A stretch of DNA of 12,237 nucleotides, from NCBI GenBank assembly GCA_000434035.1, contig FR893520.1, positions 3,747 to 15,983 on the forward strand, written 5' to 3'. The notes under the pieces are model-generated. The model had not been told where the DNA came from, did no database searches, and saw only the letters and a program-made list of their open reading frames with translations. Both the position numbers and the translations under genes were made by a program. Below are positions 1 through 6,549 of this stretch, piece after piece (positions within the stretch are counted from its first letter, which is position 1; each line of letters opens with the position of its first letter). The DNA is from Clostridium sp. CAG:452. Lineage in GTDB: Bacteria > Bacillota > Clostridia > TANB77 > CAG-508.

Positions 1-50
1 CTGTTATAGAGTATAAAACTAATATTGGGAACACAATTTGATATTAGAAT

Positions 51-86
51 CCTTTAAGTTTGGCAAACTTGTGCCAACTTATAAGG
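51..86. repeat. Imperfect hairpin in left-edge intergenic DNA
   Basis: Bases 51-65 and 72-86 form an imperfect stem (CCTT, AAGTT and GGCA blocks pair, with single-base bulges) around a 6-nt loop. No T-run follows on the plus strand, so it is not a convincing terminator. Bases 1-125 hold no supported gene. One frame is open from the left edge to a stop at 37-39, which could be the tail of an upstream gene, but it is too short to judge. Confidence 0.35.
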
Positions 87-125
87 AAAAATATCATAAA
101 AAATTAAAAAAAATCAAAAAAAGAC

Positions 126-154
126 TTGCAAAAATATTATTAATATAGTATTAT
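126..154 (+). promoter_or_regulatory. Sigma-A-type promoter of the uraA leader
   Basis: TTGCAA (126-131) and TATTAT (149-154) are separated by 17 bp, so transcription would start near 161. It precedes the leader reading frame, the attenuator-like terminator and uraA, and no better promoter is visible between the terminator and uraA. Confidence 0.65.
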
Positions 155-174
155 TTTTCGCAGGGTGTAAAAAA

Positions 175-282
175 ATGATGAAAATATTAAATACTGAATT
201 AAATAAGAAGTACTCAAAAACAACTGTATTTTTGGTTTATTTAGTATTTTTATTTAATTTTATAAGTATAGTAATTCACTAA
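175..282 (+). CDS. 35-residue U-rich leader peptide or small membrane protein upstream of uraA
   Basis: An AGGGTG ribosome binding site lies at 162-167, 7 nt before an ATG at 175; a second ATG follows at once. The peptide has a charged N-terminal third (MMKILNTELNKKYSK) and then about 19 hydrophobic residues rich in Val, Phe, Leu and Ile, enough for one membrane helix. Codons 18-32 are mostly U-rich, with U-tracts at 229-233, 247-251 and 258-261. The TAA stop (280-282) lies inside the 5' arm of the intrinsic terminator at 277-306. The frame could be a regulatory leader whose translation blocks the terminator, as pyrL does for pyrBI, or an independent small membrane protein. The overlap with the terminator and the downstream uracil permease favour the leader role, which is inference. 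No homologue is recognised. Confidence 0.55.
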   Translation: MMKILNTELNKKYSKTTVFLVYLVFLFNFISIVIH

Positions 283-306
283 AATAATAATTTTAGTGTT
301 TTTTTT
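277..306 (+). terminator. Intrinsic terminator/attenuator in the uraA leader
   Basis: A perfect 9-bp stem (277-285 pairs with 290-298, 4-nt loop) is followed directly by eight T residues (299-306). It sits between the leader promoter and uraA and contains the stop codon of the leader frame in its 5' arm, so a ribosome at that stop would cover the stem. Termination here would prevent uraA expression, while readthrough would allow it. Confidence 0.75.
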
Positions 307-340
307 GCACTTAAAATAAAAAATATATAGGAGGAAAAAG

Positions 341-1696
341 ATGGAGAAAAAAAGCAATTTAATTTTAGACGTTAATGAAAAACCAAGCATTGGAAAATGG
401 ATAATACTTGCACTTCAACATGTCTTTGCTATGTTTGGGGCAACAATACTAGTTCCAATACTAGTTAATTCAGCAGCAGGAGCAGAAGTACTTACAATAC
501 CAGTTACATTAGTTGCATCAGGAATAGGAACATTAATTTACATACTATGTACAAAGGGAAAATCACCAGTATATTTAGGAAGCTCATTTGCATTTATTGC
601 ACCAATTACTGCAGCATATCTAAAAGGTGGAATTTCTGGAGCAATGACAGGAATTATGGCAGTAGGATTAATTTATGTAATATTTGCAATAATTATTAAA
701 CTTATAGGAAAAAACTGGTTAGATAAATTATTGCCACCAGTAGTAATAGGACCTATGATAATGATTATAGGATTAGGACTTGCACCATCAGCAATAAGCC
801 AAATAGGATTATCAAGTGGAGCAGCATTAGAATGGCAATCAATAGTAGTTGCATTAGTAGCATTTTTAACTACAGCAATAGTTGCAGTAGCAGCAAAAGG
901 ATTTTTAAAAGTAATACCATTCTTAATAGGAATAGTAGCAGGATATTTAGCAGGGGTTGCAGTAGGAATTGTTGATTTCACACCAATAACAGAAGCTGCA
1001 ATTGTAGGAGTACCAAACTTCTTAATACCATTCGTAAGCTATACACCAAACTTCTCTGCAATACTTACAATAGCACCAATAGCATTAGTTACAATAGCAG
1101 AGCACATAGGTGACCATACAGCATTAAGTGCAATAATGAATAGAGATTTATTAAAAGATCCAGGATTAGATAGAACATTATTAGGAGACGGAATTGCAAC
1201 ATTCGTAGCAGGAGCAATAGGAGGACCTGCAAATACAACTTATGGAGAAAACACATCAGTAGTAGGAATGACAAAAGTAGCATCAGTTTGGGTAATAGGA
1301 TTAGCAGCAATAATTGCAATAATATTAGGCTTCTTTACTAAATTTACAGCACTAATATCTACAATACCAACAGCAGTTTTAGGTGGAGTATCTTTACTTC
1401 TATATGGATTTATATCAGTTAACGGATTAAAAGTTTTAATACAAAACCAAGTTGACTTTAACAATACAAAAAATGTAATAGTTGCATCTGCAATGCTAGT
1501 TTTAGGATTAGGTGGAGCAACAATATCAATAGTAAGCGGAGACTTAGCAGTAACAATATCAGGAATGAGTTTAGCAGCTATAGTTGGTATAATATTAAAT
1601 CTTTGCTTACCAACAGAAAAATCAGAAGAAGACAAGCCAAAAAAAGAAAAGAAAACTACAAAAAAATCTGCAAAAAAAGAAACAGTAAATGCATAG
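341..1696 (+). CDS. uraA: Uracil permease, NCS2 family
   Basis: A membrane nucleobase transporter expected to import uracil with protons for pyrimidine salvage. The 451-residue length fits NCS2 proteins of roughly 14 membrane segments. Family signatures are clear: QHVFAMFGATILVP (26-39), GSSFAFIAP (80-88), AEHIGDHTALS (253-263) and NTTYGENTSV (298-307). E254 and E303 match the substrate-binding Glu241 and Glu290 of E. coli UraA by motif position. The position of E. coli His245 is Asp258 here. The last 26 residues form a highly charged Lys/Glu tail beyond the final membrane segment, likely cytosolic. AGGAGG (329-334) lies 6 nt before the ATG. Expression probably depends on the leader with its internal terminator at 277-306. 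Family assignment is firm; uracil rather than xanthine or another base is favoured by overall motif similarity. Confidence 0.93.
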   Translation: MEKKSNLILDVNEKPSIGKWIILALQHVFAMFGATILVPILVNSAAGAEVLTIPVTLVASGIGTLIYILCTKGKSPVYLGSSFAFIAPITAAYLKGGISGAMTGIMAVGLIYVIFAIIIKLIGKNWLDKLLPPVVIGPMIMIIGLGLAPSAISQIGLSSGAALEWQSIVVALVAFLTTAIVAVAAKGFLKVIPFLIGIVAGYLAGVAVGIVDFTPITEAAIVGVPNFLIPFVSYTPNFSAILTIAPIALVTIAEHIGDHTALSAIMNRDLLKDPGLDRTLLGDGIATFVAGAIGGPANTTYGENTSVVGMTKVASVWVIGLAAIIAIILGFFTKFTALISTIPTAVLGGVSLLLYGFISVNGLKVLIQNQVDFNNTKNVIVASAMLVLGLGGATISIVSGDLAVTISGMSLAAIVGIILNLCLPTEKSEEDKPKKEKKTTKKSAKKETVNA

Positions 1697-1709
1697 AAAA
1701 ATAAACTTT

Positions 1710-1738
1710 AAAGACTCTATAAAAGTAGAGTCTTTTTT
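1710..1738 (+). terminator. Intrinsic terminator of uraA
   Basis: A perfect 10-bp stem (1710-1719 with 1726-1735, 6-nt loop) runs into a T-tract ending at 1738. It begins 13 nt after the uraA stop codon. Confidence 0.85.
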
Positions 1739-1772
1739 ATATACTAGGAAATTTCTCATTTCCTAGTATATA
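1738..1772. repeat. Perfect 15-bp inverted repeat
   Basis: Bases 1738-1752 pair without mismatch with 1758-1772 around the loop TTCTC. It abuts the uraA terminator, and an A-run rather than a T-run follows on the plus strand. On the minus strand the stem is preceded by T-rich sequence and followed by AAAAAAGAC, so it is not a clear terminator in either direction. It may be part of the same element as the structure at 1789-1876. Confidence 0.6.
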
Positions 1773-1788
1773 AAAAATGCTATAATCG

Positions 1789-1876
1789 CTATTGCCTTTG
1801 AGATTTCCTCATTACATTCGGAAACTCAAATCGACGAGAACAAAGGACGACTAAAGTCGCTTTGTTCATGTAATAG
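1789..1876. repeat. 88-nt three-stem inverted-repeat element (MITE-like or structured RNA)
   Basis: Outer arms CTATTGC (1789-1795) and GTAATAG (1870-1876) pair with one G-U wobble. Inside are two hairpins: 1797-1808 with 1820-1830 (one bulged A), and GAACAAAG (1838-1845) with CTTTGTTC (1860-1867), the latter enclosing a CGAC/GTCG stem. The G+C content is higher than in flanking intergenic DNA. The minus strand also has a 26-codon open frame from ATG at 1867-1869 to TAG at 1789-1791, with no visible ribosome binding site. The layout fits a dispersed palindromic repeat or a structured RNA. No known family is recognised. Confidence 0.5.
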
Positions 1877-1903
1877 AAAAATTTTCTAAAAAAGTAAAAA
1901 ATA

Positions 1904-1930
1904 TGCAACTTTTTTTGCAATTATATGGTA
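1904..1930 (+). promoter_or_regulatory. Candidate ECF-type autoregulatory promoter
   Basis: TGCAAC (1904-1909) followed by a T-run resembles ECF -35 elements of the AAC type. GGTA (1927-1930), 17 nt downstream, resembles the CGTA -10 core of sigma-W-like promoters. An overlapping TATTAT (1929-1934) has no good sigma-A -35 at 17 bp. The implied start is only a few bases before the ribosome binding site at 1939-1946. Confidence 0.35.
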
Positions 1931-1951
1931 TTATTTATAAAGGTGATATAA

Positions 1952-2437
1952 ATGGAATATACAAACCAAGAACAATATTTAGAAAATGTTATAAATAAAT
2001 ATTCTAGTATGGTATATAGATTAGCATTAACAAGGACAAATTCAAAAGAAAACAGTGAAGATATTTATCAAGAAGTTTTTTTAAAATTAGCAAAAAAGAT
2101 GCCAAAATTTGAAAGCGAAGAGCATGAAAAAGCATGGCTTATTAGAGTTACAATAAATTGTAGCAAAAACTTGCTACAATCAGGCTTTTTAAAAAATACA
2201 TCTGAGTTAAAAGAAGATATAATATTCGAAACAAAAGAAAGACACGACATATATTATGCAGTTCAAAAATTACCACTAAAATATAGAACAATAATCTATT
2301 TATATTACTATGAAGATTATAAAATAAATCAAATTAGCAAGATTATTAGAGTAAACGAAAATACAGTAAAATCAAGACTTGCACGAGCAAGACAAAAATT
2401 AAAGCAGGATTTAGAGGGAGGGCTAGAAAATGAGTAA
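1952..2437 (+). CDS. ECF-subfamily RNA polymerase sigma factor
   Basis: A 161-residue alternative sigma factor that should direct RNA polymerase to a small regulon. Residues about 14-75 form region 2, with the characteristic EDIYQEVFLKLAKKM segment (36-50) and a WLIRVTINCSKN helix (62-73) for -10 recognition. Residues about 100-152 form region 4, ending in the helix-turn-helix INQISKIIRVNENTVKSRL (125-143) for -35 recognition. Regions 1 and 3 are absent, as expected for ECF proteins. AAAGGTGA (1939-1946) precedes the ATG by 5 nt. The stop overlaps by 8 nt the start of a membrane-anchored protein with a cytosolic head, the usual order for sigma and anti-sigma. The exact ECF group and inducing signal cannot be read from sequence. 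Confidence 0.9.
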   Translation: MEYTNQEQYLENVINKYSSMVYRLALTRTNSKENSEDIYQEVFLKLAKKMPKFESEEHEKAWLIRVTINCSKNLLQSGFLKNTSELKEDIIFETKERHDIYYAVQKLPLKYRTIIYLYYYEDYKINQISKIIRVNENTVKSRLARARQKLKQDLEGGLENE

Positions 2438-4424
2438 AAAAGATTATATAGAAGCAATTAACGAAATAAATGCAGATGAAAACTTAAAAAATAATACATT
2501 ACAAAAAATGAAAGATGTCAAAAAGAAAAAGAAGAAACCAAATCTAATATATAGTTTAGCTTTAGCAACAATAGTATTTATAATAGCAATTTCAATAGCA
2601 GTCCCAATAAACCATAATAAAAATACAGCAGACCCAATAAAGCAAGTTAAAGAAGAAAATGGATTACCTAAAGTTGAGAGTTTTGAGAATTTATACAATA
2701 TAGTCAGAAAACAAAACAGTGAAAATAAAGACTCTCAAAAGAATATAAGCTTACTAGAAGATTCAGTAAATAGCACGCTTAGAGAAAACAATGATTATTC
2801 AAAAACAAACAATCAAGTTGAAGGAGTAGAGGAAGCAGATATAGTAAAAACAGATGGTAAATACATTTATTACATAACAGGAAAAAAACTAGTTATTGTA
2901 AATGCAGTAGAGGCAACCAATATGAAAATAGCTTCAGAAATCAAATATGAAGAAGAACAAATAGAACCAAAAGAAATTTTTATTAATGGAAACAGGTTAA
3001 TAATTGTAGAACAAAAATACGAGTATAATGGCCAAATAAATGAAAACTCAGTTATGGATGATATGATATATCCTTCGGATGAATACACAAATATAAAAGT
3101 ATATAACATAGAGGATAAAAACAAACCTGTAATGGAGAGAGAAATACAAATAGAAGGTAGTTATTTATCTTCGAGAATGGTTGGAGAAAACGTATATGTG
3201 TTGTCAAACAAATATATATATTCAGAATTGCTTGAAAAAAACAAAGAAGAATTGAACGAAAATGATTATAAACCAAAATATTTAGACACAGCAATCTCTA
3301 AAGAAACAAAATGTATAGAATATTCAGATATTTCATATTTTCCAGAAAGTGGAGATAATACATTTTTAAATGTTGCAGGATTTAATATTAATAATAATGA
3401 ACCTGCAAATATAGAAACATACTTAGGAGCAGGAACAGAAGTATATGCAAGCCAAAACAACTTATATGTTGCAAAAGTAAAATATGAATATAAAGATGAA
3501 AAATTATATGGATATTATGATAACTATGATATAAACACATATATATATAAATTTAAATTGGAAAACTCAAAACTAGAATATACTAGTACAGGCTCTGTCC
3601 CAGGTGAAGTATTAAATCAATTTTCTATGGATGAAAAAGACGGAAATTTCAGAATAGCAACAACTAATAGTACAAATTTAAAAGAAGAAAATAGAACAAA
3701 CAACTTATATATATTAAATGAAAACCTAAAAATGATTGGAAGTTTAGAAAATTTAGCAAAAGGAGAAAAAATATATTCTGTAAGATTTTTAGATAATAAA
3801 GCATATATGGTTACTTTTGTCCAAACAGATCCATTATTTGTAATAGACTTATCAGAGCCTACAAATCCAATATTATTAGGAGAACTAAAAATACCAGGAT
3901 ATAGCACTTACTTGCATCCATATGATGAAAATCACATAATAGGATTTGGAGAAAATACCGAAACCAAAGAGGACGGAAACGTTGTAACAATAGGAATGAA
4001 AATGGCTTTATTTGACGTAACAAATCCAACATCTCCAAAAGAAATGTATTCAATGGATATAGGAGAGAGAGGAACATATTCAGAGCTATTATATAATCAC
4101 AAGGCACTGCTATTTTCAAAAGAAAAAAATATAATAGCATTCCCAATTTCAATATCAGAAGGAGAAAACTATCATTCAAACTTAAAATTCCAAGGTGCAA
4201 TAGTATATGGATTAGACTTAGAAAATGGCTTTAATTTGAAAGGAAAAATTGCACATATGCAAATAACGGAAGGATATAATGATTATGATTATACAAAAGA
4301 AGTAGAAAGAATAATATATATAGATAATAATTTATATACATTGTCAGAAGGCTTAATAAAGGCAACTAATATGGACAACATGGAAGAAAAAGGAAGCATA
4401 GAAATAAAAATAGAAACAGAGTAA
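2430..4424 (+). CDS. Membrane-anchored beta-propeller protein, probable anti-sigma/sensor partner
   Basis: This 664-residue protein starts inside the sigma gene (ATG at 2430, GGGAGGG at 2416-2422), implying translational coupling. Residues 1-38 are a charged cytosolic head ending in a Lys run (31-36). Residues 39-60 form one membrane helix. Residues about 61-127 are a polar linker, and the rest is extracytoplasmic. The segment NNQVEGVEEADIVKTDGKYIYYI (127-149; key residues VEG-EADIVKTDG-YIY) is the hallmark opening of the secreted beta-propeller family PF09826. Repeated patterns of the type LYVAKVKYEY, LYILNE and AYMVTFVQTDPLFVIDLSEP look like propeller blades. The architecture suggests an anti-sigma-like anchor coupled to an external sensing or binding propeller. 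No canonical zinc anti-sigma motif (HxxxCxxC) is present, so the anti-sigma role rests on position and topology. Confidence 0.82.
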   Translation: MSKKDYIEAINEINADENLKNNTLQKMKDVKKKKKKPNLIYSLALATIVFIIAISIAVPINHNKNTADPIKQVKEENGLPKVESFENLYNIVRKQNSENKDSQKNISLLEDSVNSTLRENNDYSKTNNQVEGVEEADIVKTDGKYIYYITGKKLVIVNAVEATNMKIASEIKYEEEQIEPKEIFINGNRLIIVEQKYEYNGQINENSVMDDMIYPSDEYTNIKVYNIEDKNKPVMEREIQIEGSYLSSRMVGENVYVLSNKYIYSELLEKNKEELNENDYKPKYLDTAISKETKCIEYSDISYFPESGDNTFLNVAGFNINNNEPANIETYLGAGTEVYASQNNLYVAKVKYEYKDEKLYGYYDNYDINTYIYKFKLENSKLEYTSTGSVPGEVLNQFSMDEKDGNFRIATTNSTNLKEENRTNNLYILNENLKMIGSLENLAKGEKIYSVRFLDNKAYMVTFVQTDPLFVIDLSEPTNPILLGELKIPGYSTYLHPYDENHIIGFGENTETKEDGNVVTIGMKMALFDVTNPTSPKEMYSMDIGERGTYSELLYNHKALLFSKEKNIIAFPISISEGENYHSNLKFQGAIVYGLDLENGFNLKGKIAHMQITEGYNDYDYTKEVERIIYIDNNLYTLSEGLIKATNMDNMEEKGSIEIKIETE

Positions 4425-4495
4425 ATTAAAATGTAACACAAAATCTTTAATCTGCATATTATACGATATAACATAAAACAAGGAGGTAAAGTAAC

Positions 4496-4645
4496 ATGCC
4501 AGATGAAAGAAATTGTGGATGTGGATGTAACAATGGAATGTTTGGTGGATGTGGAGGAGATGACTGCTCAATCTTATTCTTTATAATAATCTTCTTATTA
4601 TTATTCACAAACTGTGGTTGCGGAAACAGAGGATGCTGTAACTAG
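4496..4645 (+). CDS. 49-residue Cys-rich membrane protein
   Basis: AGGAGG (4481-4486) lies 9 nt before an ATG at 4496, and the frame ends with TAG at 4643-4645. Cysteines and glycines cluster on both sides of one hydrophobic helix: NCGCGC (6-11), GGCGGDDC (17-24), a helix of about 14 residues (25-38), then NCGCG (39-43) and GCC (46-48). In total there are nine Cys in 49 residues. This resembles the small Gly/Cys-rich proteins with one hydrophobic stretch that are common in spore-forming Firmicutes and often labelled high-cysteine or spore-coat-like, but function is unknown. It follows the beta-propeller gene by 71 nt and a terminator-like hairpin follows it. It could be co-transcribed with the sigma operon or have its own promoter, since the sequence near 4455-4475 is A/T-rich without a clear match. 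Confidence 0.72.
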   Translation: MPDERNCGCGCNNGMFGGCGGDDCSILFFIIIFLLLFTNCGCGNRGCCN

Positions 4646-4654
4646 TACTTAATT

Positions 4655-4694
4655 AAAATAAGAGCCATTCTATTTTTAGGATGACTCTTATTTT
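4655..4694 (+). terminator. Terminator-like hairpin after the Cys-rich gene
   Basis: A perfect 10-bp stem (4655-4664 with 4685-4694) is continued by CAT/ATG pairs after one mismatch. The T-rich part is inside the 3' arm, so termination may be modest. It separates the sigma region from the envelope operon promoter. Confidence 0.6.
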
Positions 4695-4782
4695 ATGTAA
4701 AACAAATAATATATGCGTGAACTTATGTACCTAAAATATACCAAAAAGCCACAAAATACCAGTTTATTTTTCCTTAAATTCC

Positions 4783-4811
4783 TTGACTTAAATTTCTTAA
4801 TACGATATACT
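4783..4811 (+). promoter_or_regulatory. Strong sigma-A-type promoter of the envelope operon
   Basis: TTGACT (4783-4788) and TATACT (4806-4811) are spaced by exactly 17 bp. The predicted start near 4818 leaves a leader of about 36 nt before the glucosaminidase gene. Confidence 0.75.
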
Positions 4812-4853
4812 TTAAATGTATAAATTTTAGAATATACGAAAGAGGAGAGATAA

Positions 4854-6536
4854 ATGCAAAAGCGTAATTTAATTCATAAATTGAATACAAAAATCTTATG
4901 TGTTTTAATTCTTTTTGTTTTAATATATATAACAGCTGGTTTTGTACCACAAACTCTAAACATATCTTATGGAGCAACATATACATATACCAAAAATTCA
5001 AACAATTTACCATCAGATTTTGAACAAAAATACCCAGGATATGTAACACTAGTGCAAGCACTTGTAGCTTCACATCCAAATTGGACTTTTAAATTATATG
5101 AAACAGGATTAAGTTGGGAAGCAACAATAAATAGTGAATATCAAAATCATGCAGACTCAATAAAAAATGTTGTACCAAATAGTTATTCAAATGCATGGAT
5201 ATGTTCAATATGTGGAAGAGAAGAACAAGATACAGGAAGATGGTATTGTGCTTCAAGACAAGCTATAGAACATGTAATGGATCCAAGAAATTCTTTAAAT
5301 GATGCAAATTTATTTCAATATTTACAATTATCAAATGACAGCAGTATAACAAAAGGCCAGGTTGCACAAATGGCAAGTAAAATATCATATTTAAATAATC
5401 AATCAATTATAGATGCAATATACGAAGTAGCAAATGATCCAGAATATAATATAAATCCATTTTATATAATAGGAAAAATCTTGCAAGAGCAAGGAAGCGG
5501 GGCTTCAGCATTATGCTCAGGTCAAGGATACAAAGGACAATATGTTGGTTACTACAATTTGTTTAATGTTGGAGCATCTGGAAAAGGTGAAGAAGCAGTA
5601 ATATTAAATGGACTAGCTTATGCAAAATCGCAAGGATGGGATACACCTAAAAAATCAATAATGGGTGGAATTGGATTAGTAAAAAGATATATTAAGAGAG
5701 GACAAGATACACTATACTATCAAAAATTTAATGTTACATATAAACCATACTATGTAAATCAATATGCACAAAATCTATTTGATGCACAAAGTATAGGATC
5801 AATATTAAAAGGATATTATAAAGATGCGGGATTATTAGAGAGCAGTTTTACATTTGTAATTCCGCTATATACAGGTATGCCATCTACAGCATGTAAAAGT
5901 CCATCAATAAGTGGTGATGAAACAGGTGAATTGGCATATATCAATGCAAATGGAGGATTAAAACTTAAAGATGCACCAAATGGAAATAGCATTGCAATAA
6001 TAAGCGAAGGAACACAAGTATTAATAACTGAAAGAGCTACATCAAAAGTTGGAGGATATTATTGGGATAAAGTTTCAACTCCAAGAGGTACAGGATACAT
6101 GGCAAGAGAAGCAAGTGACGGATCTAAAACATATTTAGTTGTAATAGGCTCAAATAAAAATGATAATATAGCAGAACCAGACGAAAACAATATAATTACA
6201 TCAGAACCAGGAACAACAGCTAATACAATAAAGAAAAAATATAGTAATGCAGTAATTGTAGACAAAAACGGCAATGAAATAACAGGAGATACATTAGTTG
6301 GAACAGGGGCAAAAGTAAAAATTGACGGAGTAGAGAAATATACAATAGTAAAACTTGGCGATTGCGATGGAGATGGAAAAATCAATTCTATGGATATGTA
6401 TAATATTATACAACATATGCTTAATAAAATTACTATTCAAAATGAGTTCTTTAAAGCTATAGACACTAATCACGACAATAAGATAGACTCAATGGATATG
6501 TATAATATAATACAAATAATATTGAAAAACAATTAA
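4854..6536 (+). CDS. Secreted glucosaminidase with SH3 and dockerin domains
   Basis: A 560-residue exported peptidoglycan hydrolase. Residues 1-40 are a signal sequence (basic start, hydrophobic core about 14-30). Residues about 56-335 match the LytD-type N-acetylglucosaminidase domain: YPGYVTLVQALVASHPNWTF (60-79), ASRQAIEHVMDPRNSLN (133-149), IIGKILQEQGSG (205-216) with E212 as likely catalytic acid, and YYNLFNVGASG (233-243). Residues about 360-425 form a bacterial SH3 domain (LKLKDAPNGNS to TGYMAREASDG). Residues about 460-500 are a small beta-rich module. Residues 502-558 are a dockerin with two calcium-loop repeats, DCDGDGKINSMD (503-514) and DTNHDNKIDSMD (537-548), each followed by MYNIIQ. 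A CSIC motif plus C132 interrupts the catalytic domain near 117-132. It is first in a two-gene operon. The cleaved bond and catalytic residue are family inference. Confidence 0.88.
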   Translation: MQKRNLIHKLNTKILCVLILFVLIYITAGFVPQTLNISYGATYTYTKNSNNLPSDFEQKYPGYVTLVQALVASHPNWTFKLYETGLSWEATINSEYQNHADSIKNVVPNSYSNAWICSICGREEQDTGRWYCASRQAIEHVMDPRNSLNDANLFQYLQLSNDSSITKGQVAQMASKISYLNNQSIIDAIYEVANDPEYNINPFYIIGKILQEQGSGASALCSGQGYKGQYVGYYNLFNVGASGKGEEAVILNGLAYAKSQGWDTPKKSIMGGIGLVKRYIKRGQDTLYYQKFNVTYKPYYVNQYAQNLFDAQSIGSILKGYYKDAGLLESSFTFVIPLYTGMPSTACKSPSISGDETGELAYINANGGLKLKDAPNGNSIAIISEGTQVLITERATSKVGGYYWDKVSTPRGTGYMAREASDGSKTYLVVIGSNKNDNIAEPDENNIITSEPGTTANTIKKKYSNAVIVDKNGNEITGDTLVGTGAKVKIDGVEKYTIVKLGDCDGDGKINSMDMYNIIQHMLNKITIQNEFFKAIDTNHDNKIDSMDMYNIIQIILKNN

Positions 6537-6549
6537 AGGAGAAAGTTAA

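Noticed and set aside
1..17. Exact 17-base match to 8655-8671, which is coding on the minus strand.
   Set aside because: The minus-strand frame at 1-60 has a stop and no start, and a chance match of this length is plausible in A/T-rich DNA, so it is not evidence for a duplicated gene.
673..1635. Several open frames on the minus strand within uraA.
   Set aside because: They are antisense shadows of a clear NCS2 transporter with biased codons; none has a ribosome binding site or a recognisable product.
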